DNA of 64,000 nt from Catonia carolina (taxonomy: Eukaryota; Arthropoda; Insecta; Hemiptera; Achilidae): assembly GCA_035578175.1 (NCBI GenBank), contig JAQMRL010000010.1, positions 30,558,784 to 30,622,783 of the forward strand, given 5' to 3'. Position numbers and translations under genes: made by a program. Of the stretch, positions 56,764 through 64,000 are shown piece by piece (within the stretch, counting starts at the first letter, position 1; every line of letters starts with the position of its first letter). Below the pieces are notes generated by a model. It was not told where the DNA came from. It made no database searches and saw nothing but the letters and a program-made list of their open reading frames with translations.

Positions 56764-57530
56764 CCACATTCTCGACATTCTTTGATACTGTTTTTAATTG
56801 TACGCCGGTCCGTAGTTCATATTTTGCCCACTGTGGCGCTGTGATGGGGTTGCTGCTGCCGATAGAATGCGCCAGCGGTCATACCTCTCACAGCGCATGT
56901 ACCAAGTGGCAACATATAGTATCTACGTACTAGCGATGCAAAAGTTGAGAAGGTGACAGTATCGATGTTCTCTGTGTGCGAGAACCGATACGGGGAGTTG
57001 ACATCTCAACATTGAGTATTCATTCCGTCATCTGTACCTCCATCCCCTACCCTCGCTTCACCGGCGACTGCTCCCCTTCGGGGGCAGCGGTAAAAGGTGC
57101 ACGCTGCGTCGGCGACGCGCTCCTATTAGATTAGGCAGCGGTACAGACGACCCCGATTCACTTCACCGGTGACTGCTCCTCTTCGGAGGCAGCGGTGAAA
57201 GGTGGTCGCTGCGTCGGCGGCTGCTCCTAATCGTTTAGGCAGCGGCGAAGACGACTTCCGTCCTCCCCCTTCGATGTTATCATTTACTTTTGAACTACGC
57301 CGCCGGAGGCCCGGCCGGTCCTATGTACTCAAACGACTGCGCTACTGAAAGCCGGTGGCGACATCTTTCACCGTCGGTCTGTTCCCTTCATCTGTCCATT
57401 TAGTATTCTACTGGTCTTACAATACCGCCCGCAAAAAGTACGGTCTTCAGGGACCACAAAGAAGATAGATAGAAGCTGTAACAGGCAATGCGCCTAATCC
57501 ATAAAGGAGGAAGAAGAAGATATTTAAATA
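56764..57530 (+). mobile_element. GC-rich element sharing the RTE 3' tail
   Basis: About 57000-57470 is GC-rich, unlike its surroundings. It holds two copies of a segment of about 100 bp (ACCGGCGACTGCTCCCCTTC near 57059; ACCGGTGACTGCTCCTCTTC near 57164), each able to form a TTCG-looped hairpin. The end reads AACAGGCAATGCGCCTAATC-CATAAAGGAGGAAGAAGAAG, very like the RTE ends at 56159-56202 and 40377. It is best read as a non-autonomous retroposon mobilised by an RTE through a shared tail. The 5' boundary is not known, and no tRNA-like promoter is seen. Confidence 0.55.
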
Positions 57531-58227
57531 TTTCGCTTATTATTGGGTAACATTCCATACTTATGTGAAACCAGCAGGGGTTATGACTTATGATTTAAGT
57601 TCCTAAAAGAAATGGGGCATTATTTTATGAGAGATTACCTTACGTAGATCCACCCTTCGCTACCGGTCTTTATAGTCCCCCAATAATTTTTTATGGATCA
57701 TTAAAATTCATTATCATTAGGTAACATTGGAATGTAATTTTTTGCGGTGAAGTTGATACATTCCAAATCACTAAGGCCTACTAAAGTATAAAACACATTA
57801 AAATTTCTTATTTAAAAAGTTATATTAAGTATATAATACTCAAAAATTTAGAAAATCCTTTTTTTAACTGAATAAAATAGTTACAGTACTTCAATGTATT
57901 GTAATTACAGTAAAAGCGATTTCACATAATAACTTATGTATGGAACTTACCCAGAAATTAACCCCTCATGAGAGCGGTTGAATTCAAACACAACTAATTG
58001 CTCGCATGCAACTAATTTTTCAACCATTATATAAATTGATATTTAGAATAAAAATAGTTGTGAAGATTAATAATGTTTTAATAAATTACATACTATCTTG
58101 TGTAATGTTGAATACTTAGATCATTTTATGAATAAACATCAGCTGCGTCACTTGGTGATGCAGAGAAAGATCAAAGCAAGAGAAGGTCAGTTCGGAGAAG
58201 GAAGATATTCTGATTAAAATACCAGAA
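57531..58227. other. No gene seen; AT-rich
   Basis: No recognisable frame or repeat up to the 63-bp array. Confidence 0.4.
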
Positions 58228-58542
58228 GAGTAAGTAGTTCAGTTGCTCTTCAGTGGAACTTTTGAGGAATGCAGTTGACCAGATCTACTGGAGTAAGTAG
58301 TTCAGTTGCTCTTCAGTGGAACTTTTGAGGAATGCAGTTGACCAGATCTACTGGAGTAAGTAGTTCAGTTGCTCTTCAGTGGAACTTTTGAGGAATGCAG
58401 TTGACCAGATCTACTGGAGTAAGTAGTTCAGTTGCTCTTCAGTGGAACTTTTGAGGAATGCAGTTGACCAGATCTACTGGAGTAAGTAGTTCAGTTGCTC
58501 TTCAGTGGAACTTTTGAGGAATGCAGTAGACCAGATCTACTG
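58228..58542. repeat. Minisatellite, five 63-bp units, almost identical
   Basis: Units begin GAGTAAGTAGTTCAGTTGCT at 58228, 58291, 58354, 58417 and 58480. The first four look identical; the last has one change (GCAGTAGACC). All six frames contain stops within a unit, so it is not coding despite the multiple-of-three length. The near-identity points to very recent expansion. Confidence 0.97.
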
Positions 58543-59067
58543 GATCTACAGGATTGTTGTGATGATAGATTTACTGCTGTGCAAAACCATCGGTATTAGC
58601 AAAAATTCAGCGTTTTCAATCAAAGCTTTTGCGGAGGATAGTTAACGCCCACTATTATGTAACCAATAAAACGCTACAATCAGACCTAAACGTACCCTAC
58701 ATAAATAGCGTTTTCTATACAAAAGTTAGGAAGAAACTCGTGAACCACCATAACCCATTGACCTCAAATCTGGCTATGCAAACTCTTCCAAACAATCCAA
58801 TATGACGTCTAAAACGTCGATGGAGCCGATATCTTATCAATTAACGTAGTACTGTAATTGACTATCTATTACAGTTTTCTAAATGCTGCACTAAATGCTA
58901 CACTTATCTAATCACGTCGGAGTATTGTCACTGGACTGTGTCTCCACTCACGTTTATTTATCATGTTAATTTTTTCCAAATTTTGTGTTATCACATTCAG
59001 TGATTGTTTCCAACAGATTGTGAATTTTCTAAATAAAGAGAAAAAAAATTATTTAATTATGATCATA
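58543..59067. other. No gene seen
   Basis: AT-rich, no recognisable frame or repeat. Confidence 0.4.
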
Positions 59068-59212
59068 GCTGAGCAGAGCTGAACAGAGCTAAATGGAGCT
59101 AAACGTAGATGAACGGAGCTGAGCAGAGCTGAACGGAGCTAAACGTAGCTGCACGTAGCTGAACGGAGCTGAACGGAGCTGACAGAGCTGGACAGAGCTG
59201 AACAGAACGGAA
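59068..59212. repeat. 10-bp minisatellite (GAACGGAGCT)n
   Basis: About 14 units of ten bases, phase kept almost throughout; variants GAGCAGAGCT, AAACGTAGCT and GACAGAGCT. The last units lose one base. The ten-base period is close to one turn of the helix. Confidence 0.93.
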
Positions 59213-59439
59213 CAACCAACCAACTAACTAATAAATTTTTTTTTATTATTTAATTATGTTAACAAATTATTAAGTAACAGCCTCTGGTACGATAATATCA
59301 AAAGTGAAATATCACCTGTCCATTATGCACGAACGGCTAACGTTCAGACAACAAAAAATGAAAATTTTTTTCTTGTGTAAGTACTGCGCCATGTCGAAAT
59401 TGAACAACATTTTTCTCTTCATTTGGTAACACAAATTTT

Positions 59440-60075
59440 TGGAGCACCTGACGATGTCATAAAAATGTCGGTATATGTGTATATACAAGATAAATAACTG
59501 GTAAAAATTTTAGCCTGGTAGGTTTAATGGTTTCTAAGAAAAATGTACCTAAATCTTTTTTTTTATAATCTAACGAGTGTACGTTGCAATCTGTTCAATT
59601 CAGAACAATAAGCAACCCCATGACCCAATGAGATAAGGACGATGTGTATGACGTGTAAATGAGGTGTAGTCTTGTACAGACCCAGGCCGACCATTCCTGA
59701 GATGTATGGTTAATTGAACCCCAACCATCAAAGTACACCGGTAGCCACTGTCTAGCATTCAAATCCGTATAAAAGTAACTACCTTTACTAGGATTTGAAC
59801 CAGGAACCTTCGTCTCCGAAAATCAGCTGTTAAACAGCTGATTTTGGCGACGACGTTACCTCTAGACCAACCCGGTGGGTCATAGATATTTTAAAAAACT
59901 AAAATTCCCTTTACACTAAAATGATCTGTTTGAAATTAGGGAAAATATTTGTTCCTGGTGACATTATAATTTTTTTGACGTAATTTTATGTTTTGTCGTA
60001 GGCTATATCTAGGCCAAAACTATTGAAAAACATGAAAAAACCGAAAATCGAAATTTTCTATCACAATCATCATAC
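59440..60075 (+). repeat. Family E copy interrupted by an S SINE
   Basis: 59440-59560 (GCACCTGACGATGTCATAAA to AAAATGTACCTAAATC) and 59884-60075 (AGATATTTTAAAAAACTAAA to CATCATACTGTCTTAACA) match the order of family E at 49264-49745. The E centre between these parts is missing here, replaced by the SINE. Confidence 0.65.
59561..59881 (-). mobile_element. S SINE, minus-strand copy
   Basis: Poly-T at 59559-59569, then the S body complement, the CAGCTGTTAAACAGCTG palindrome and CCAACCCGGTGGGT at the head end. Only small differences from the copy at 52010. Confidence 0.88.
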
Positions 60076-60649
60076 TGTCTTAACACTCGAATCAAAATTT
60101 TCCAAAATGAATTTGCATAAATCATAGTTGAAATTACATTTTATGTACACGAGTAAAGTTGAATTAGACAAGCGGCAGCAGATACCCTTCAAGTTGGGCC
60201 GAATCAATGAAATTTATGCCTCTTCAAATGAATGTCAAGGGTTCCAATTAGAATATTTTAATTGGAAATATTATAATTGAATTTGTAAATACAATAAATT
60301 TTAATAAAGTTAACTGTCTGGCTAAATCTATTAATAACGGTACAGCTAAATTAAGATACACTAAAGATTATTAAAAATACATAAATTCTATTAGTGTATT
60401 TAAATTATTAAAATTTAATTAACAAATTTAAATTTTAGTAAGGTTAGAAGGATTCAATTTTGTCATAGATAATAATATAGCGATCAAATCAAAATTCCGT
60501 TCTGATCTAAATTCAAACCAAGTTATCTATTTAGATTAAATTTCATTTCGATTTTCATGCCCTCAGTCACCAATATCAAATTATGCGGCAAACTTCACTA
60601 ATTTTCTCCCTAATCTTCAAATACTATTAAATTTAAATAATTTTAACCC
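60076..60649. other. No gene seen; AT-rich
   Basis: No recognisable frame or repeat. Confidence 0.4.
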
Positions 60650-60842
60650 TTTCTAACCCAGTGTGCCATAGAAGTCACATTGGAGTGAAATAACAGCCAT
60701 CAAAATGTTAGGTGTTAGTGACTTCTTTGGATGAAAGAACGCTGGGTGTGAAGTGTAATAATTTTTTGTACCCTAGCCAGGAATCGAACCTAAGACCTCC
60801 ACTTTGGAGTGTAGCATGCTGACCATTGCGCCACGGAGGCGA
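60650..60842 (-). mobile_element. SINE of the tRNA-Gly type, diverged
   Basis: Head on the minus strand starts GCCTCCGTGGCGCAATGGTC, with B box GGTTCGATTCCTGGC, then a body ending CTATGGCACACTGGGTTAG. Its start and B-box region match 54924-54994; the body differs. Confidence 0.7.
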
Positions 60843-61393
60843 TCATCAGTTTTTTTTTAAAGTTAATTTTAGTTTCTAATATTCGTGTTCATTAACTAAA
60901 ATAAAGTAGCATTTCTTCGAATTTGTTGTATGTATGTTCAAGTATAGTTTTTAGACTTTTAGTAATAGTAATTTTATCCATTTTACAAATATATTTTCGT
61001 TGTAAAAATTTTTAAGTCTTAAATAAATAATGACTTTAATATTAAAATCATATTTAGTTTTTTTGCTACAAATATGAGTAAGAGAATATGTTTTGTTTAT
61101 GAAGGCTGAACATGATTTTACTTGTTCATATTTTTGGGAACTTTGATACCATCAAGTCCCAATGTGACGTACGTGTCACACTTTTTTGTTAGGCCATCAA
61201 AAGGGCTAAAGCACTAAAAGTAATTTTATTACACTTAAATTTATGAAACAATGTACACATAATTTTTTGTATATAGTTAAAAATTTTGGGATTGAAAGAG
61301 TTCAGACCAATTTTGATGCTTTTGGTCTACCCACAACAGTTTCCGTTAACCATTCCAAGGGAATGCTTTGTCAGCTCTTACTTTGTGTTCTGT
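60843..61393. other. No gene seen; AT-rich
   Basis: Frames of about 60 codons starting here run into the next transposon and are not recognised. Confidence 0.4.
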
Positions 61394-61517
61394 GCTGTAA
61401 CCACGGTTACTTTACTGGACGGTAGGTATCATCAACAATATGCGCAGTGGCAAGCCCCGCCCTCTGACGTCACTGGTCACCAGTGACGGCCGACGCAAGA
61501 TACGTACCGTGTTGGTC

Positions 61518-61900
61518 TGTGATGTTTGTGTTGTTTAGGTCAACAGTCGAAAGGCTGGTTTGAACCTCTAGAGGTTTTACTAAGTAAAAACGAGGAGTAA
61601 GGTGGTTTACCATTGCCTTCCTCACTGAGTTGAAAGAGTATGCTCATCAGCATGCCAGGCCCTCCGAAAAGCACTCACTTTCCACCCTGCAAATGACACC
61701 TTCACTTCATTCACCACAGGGTCTGGCTGCATAGTGAAATTCATTACTCTCAGAAGAGATAACTCTGACTAGTGTCTTTTACACCTCTACCTCTTCTGTT
61801 CTTAAATAGTTCAGTCATATAAGTGGCTGACTATGTGATAAGAAACAGAACTATTTTTTTTAGCCCTGGACCAAACAGATAAGAGTGCAATGTGATGTTT
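61518..61900 (-). mobile_element. D retroposon inside the P-like element
   Basis: Minus-strand D copy at 61528-61890, flanked by TGTGATGTTT (61518-61527 and 61891-61900). It lacks the last 40 or so bases at the 5' end of the family, so it is a 5'-truncated insertion, as expected for retroposition. Confidence 0.9.
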
Positions 61901-62027
61901 ACTGTATGTTAATGTTAATTTATGTTTATGTTAATTTACTGTGATGTTAACAAACTAAAGTTTAATGTACAAACTGTGATGTTTACTAGTCTTAATACGG
62001 TCTGTAATACTTTACTAGTCTTTAATA

Positions 62028-62816
62028 ATGGTGCGTTGTGCGATTGCCGGATGTTCTAATCATGATAGACACCAAAATGAGTTGAGCATTATAAGTTTCA
62101 CCGTTTTCCAAAGGCCATTGAAACTAGATTGAAGTGGATAAATGCTTGCCAGCTGACCGATTCATTTTCTACTACTAATAATGGTCGCGTGTGTTTAGTA
62201 CATTTCGACGAATCGTATTATGTACGCGATTTAAAGTCCGAGTTGCTATATCTTCCATTAAAATGTGTCTTTAAGACGAATTCAGTCCCACATTTAAATT
62301 TTCCGATTTGTAGTGTCGTGCACCGAGCGGAAGGCAGATCGATCGAATTACAAAAAAAAGTTATCTACTGGTCAGATCATACGGATGCGTGACCGTTAAT
62401 TAGTTCAATGTTGTTTATTGTATTTGCGCTTTAAAGCGACAAATTTGGCTTTTAGGTACGTAAGTAGTACCGTTTTACGTCCGGGAAACCCGACTTGTAG
62501 TGAACGTAAAAATCGAGCAGAGAAACGATACGCTTGTAAGGAAGTTTATGATATTTTAAACTCATCATCCAATTACAAGACAGGCAGTTCACAAAATAAA
62601 GGGATAACCGTACAGAAAAGTAGACCTCGTTTTAATGAAGAACCGCTAAATTTTAACGTTGTGAAGTCAGAGGAAACTGATCTCTTAAAACGTGAAAACG
62701 CCGAATTAAAAGAAGAAAACAAGTTACTTAGAGAAAAACTTCGGGCCGCAAACGAAGAATTATTAAAATTAAAATCGATTTCTCGTGTAAACATATCTAA
62801 ACCACTATGTTTGTAA
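62028..62816 (+). pseudogene. THAP zinc-finger protein with coiled coil, frameshifted
   Basis: THAP domains are C2CH zinc fingers that bind DNA; in P-type transposons they recognise the element. The frame from ATG 62028 reads MVRCAIAGCSNHDRHQNE (two cysteines of the finger). A frameshift near 62085-62095 leads into FHRFPKAIETRLKWINACQL, then RVCLVHFDESYYVRDL (third Cys and His), ending at 62392. A second shift returns to the first frame for 62418-62816: basic stretch CSERKNRAEKRYACKEVYDI, then a leucine-rich coiled coil LLKRENAELKEENKLLREKL and a stop. No catalytic domain follows. The early frameshift means no working finger is made from this copy; an intron in place of the second shift cannot be excluded. 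Confidence 0.85.
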
Positions 62817-62942
62817 AAACAATGCAAAAATCCTACCGTCACTACGCACCGGGCGAGTAGTTGGGGACCAGCTACGTCATCTTATATCTCACAGAAGTTG
62901 TGCGTGACCGCTACCGTCTCGTATAGTAACCGTGGCTGTAAC

Positions 62943-63047
62943 ATAACTTTCCCAATCCCTATCCAACCATATGGTTAAACCGTTATGGTTAACAAGAGTC
63001 AATAACAAACGGTTGACAAAATATTTTTTTAAGATACTAAACAACAG
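62943..63047. other. No gene seen
   Basis: Contains a short ATGGTTAACC-type inverted repeat near 62967-62995. Confidence 0.3.
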
Positions 63048-63234
63048 ATGGTTGGAGTTCAATTAACCACAGTCTCTCAGTCTCTCATGGTTGGATTTAG
63101 TATGTACAAGACTACATCTCATTTACACGTCATACACATCTCCTCAGCTCATTTGGTCATAGAGTTGCTTATTATTCTGAATTGAACAGATTGCAACGTA
63201 CACACATTAGGGATTAACAAAAAATATTTGGATT
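63048..63234 (+). mobile_element. S SINE, 3' part only
   Basis: Starts GGTTGGAGTTCAATTAACCA and runs to ACACATTAGGGATTAACAAA. The head is missing. CTCTCAGT is duplicated within it. Confidence 0.8.
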
Positions 63235-63764
63235 GAACCCACCGGGTTGGTCTAGTGGTAATTGGTTTGCCGGCATTTCTCCGACCACCTCCCCTCCGAT
63301 TGGTCGCCAGAAGGCATAGACCCGGAGGTTGTTCCTAAGAACTCTTAATTTGTTCAAATGTGACGGCGACAGTCACCTGAAATTATTAAACTAAACTAAG
63401 TTAAAAGTTAAAACTAATTCCAGGGCGAGTTGGAGCCAGGTCGGCCGACCTGGGGAATGTGCACTGCTCGCCCTCTTGTCATAATGCCTCTTGGGGCTCA
63501 AGGCCCCCGTCCAAATTAGAAATGATCCTAACAGTCAAAAAGAACTAACCTAACAAGAAATAAAATGAAGAGTTAGGACCTAAAGTTGCCTTTATTACCA
63601 GCAAGTGTTTGTCCACTAATTTAAATTTAGCTCGGTGTCAGCGAGTCGAGATGAGACAGCTTTTCCCTTGGTAATCTACATGACGACGGTAGAACGTGGC
63701 TACCTCGTCAAGGAACCCCCACACCGACCGAGCATGCACTTCACGGCACAAGCTCGAACGTTCC
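63235..63764 (+). other. Short S head, then unassigned moderately GC-rich DNA
   Basis: 63235-63262 reads AACCCACCGGGTTGGTCTAG, the first bases of an S head, then the similarity ends. 63270-63640 (GGTCGGCCGACCTGG palindrome near 63450, GGGGCTCAAGGCCCCCGTC near 63495) may be a LINE untranslated region, but no frame supports this. A 102-codon plus-strand frame at 63635-63943 spans repeats and is not credible. Confidence 0.35.
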
Positions 63765-63840
63765 GTGGTCTAGTGGTAAAGTCATCGCCGCGAATCAGCT
63801 GTTTAACAGCTGATTATCGAAACGAAGGTTCCTGGATCAA
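63765..63840 (+). mobile_element. S SINE head fragment
   Basis: CGTGGTCTAGTGGTAAAGTC, palindrome CAGCTGTTTAACAGCTG, AACGAAGGTTCCTGG; then the similarity ends in the B box (GGATCAAAT). A truncated copy. Confidence 0.75.
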
Positions 63841-63884
63841 ATTGCCATTGACACAAAAATTACGCATACATTGTTCTTTTTTTG

Positions 63885-64000
63885 AAACCTACATATATAT
63901 GGACCTACGGGTCCCAAATTTACGGTTCAACCAATTCCTCTAACTTGCAACGAATTCAAGCATTCCAGTCAAAAACATTACGCCTTATAGCAAAAGCACC
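63885..64000 (+). mobile_element. Jockey-like LINE fragment, cut by the window edge
   Basis: The plus-strand frame from 63885 reads KPTYIWTYGSQIYGSTNSSN, LQRIQAFQSKTLRLIAKAP, aligned residue for residue with the LINE at 4818-5219 (IWTYGLQIYG, LQAFQSKCLRLITCAP). The 5' side is truncated. The continuation lies outside the window. Confidence 0.85.

Larger units (their letters stand above)
61394..62942 (+). mobile_element. P-like DNA transposon carrying a THAP gene
   Basis: Element 61402-62934 (1.53 kb) with 24-bp inverted ends (61402-61425 and 62911-62934, three mismatches, both starting CACGGTTACT) and a perfect 8-bp target repeat GCTGTAAC (61394-61401 and 62935-62942). THAP domains and 8-bp duplications are both typical of P-type transposons. 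Removing the D retroposon inside leaves about 1.16 kb, too short for a P transposase, so this is a non-autonomous derivative or a decayed remnant. A palindrome GTCACTGGT-C-ACCAGTGAC lies near the left end (61469-61487). Confidence 0.85.

Noticed and set aside
58228..58542. Coding repeat of 21 residues
   Set aside because: All six frames contain a stop in every unit.

Overview
The window looks like repeat-dominated intergenic or heterochromatic DNA from a large, AT-rich animal genome, most likely an arthropod and probably an insect. This rests on the mix of non-LTR retrotransposons (RTE-like and Jockey-like), mariner and IS630/Tc1 transposases of the insect type, tRNA-derived SINEs, a THAP-bearing P-like transposon and abundant microsatellites. 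I could not recognise a single intact host gene, real tRNA, rRNA, CRISPR array or prokaryotic operon. Almost every long reading frame is a transposon remnant or an accident of tandem repeats whose period is a multiple of three. Family letters used below (X, Y, D, S, T, E) are my own labels.

Layout. 1-2025 is a satellite of about 367 bp. 2026-4385 is a 1.9-kb minisatellite of 21-bp units bounded by inverted flanks. 4575-5249 is the 3' end of a Jockey-like LINE inserted in a family E repeat. 7040-11000 and 13630-15845 carry the Y and X elements with long CA tracts; between them lies an IS630/Tc1-like transposon with 39-bp inverted ends (11019-12816) that is itself broken by a T SINE. 16529-17690 is a decayed LINE. 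18018-21430 holds an X/Y chimera, two D retroposons and Y pieces. 21560-26925 is a nest: S SINEs, an inverted-terminal element, and inside it a nearly intact RTE retrotransposon whose frame is broken by one stop codon. 27396-28045 is a T SINE, a LINE tail and a long trinucleotide repeat. 29536-35195 holds D, S and Y copies and LINE relics. 37330-37950 is a decayed LINE with an internal duplication. 39526-42973 is a cluster of D retroposons interrupted by a MITE, an RTE fragment nearby and a GC-rich block with a histone-type stem-loop. 46250-48201 is mariner debris, one copy folded into a palindrome between two copies of a 270-bp unit. 48781-49263 is a near-perfect palindrome. 52862-54020 is a tandem pair of D retroposons sharing one target repeat. 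54121-57530 has SINEs, RTE fragments, a 339-bp MITE and a GC-rich element that shares the RTE tail. 58228-59210 are two young minisatellites. 61394-62942 is a THAP-bearing P-like transposon with an 8-bp target repeat. 63885-64000 is another Jockey-like fragment cut by the window edge.

How the parts work together. There is no host pathway here. The sequence records mobile elements inserting into each other, often with clear target-site duplications that give the order of events. Three themes recur: internal segments of dispersed repeats growing into minisatellites; CA tracts sitting exactly where two unrelated repeat families are exchanged, in both reciprocal combinations; and small elements that borrow the 3' tail of an RTE retrotransposon. 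I saw no convincing new enzyme system or regulatory circuit.
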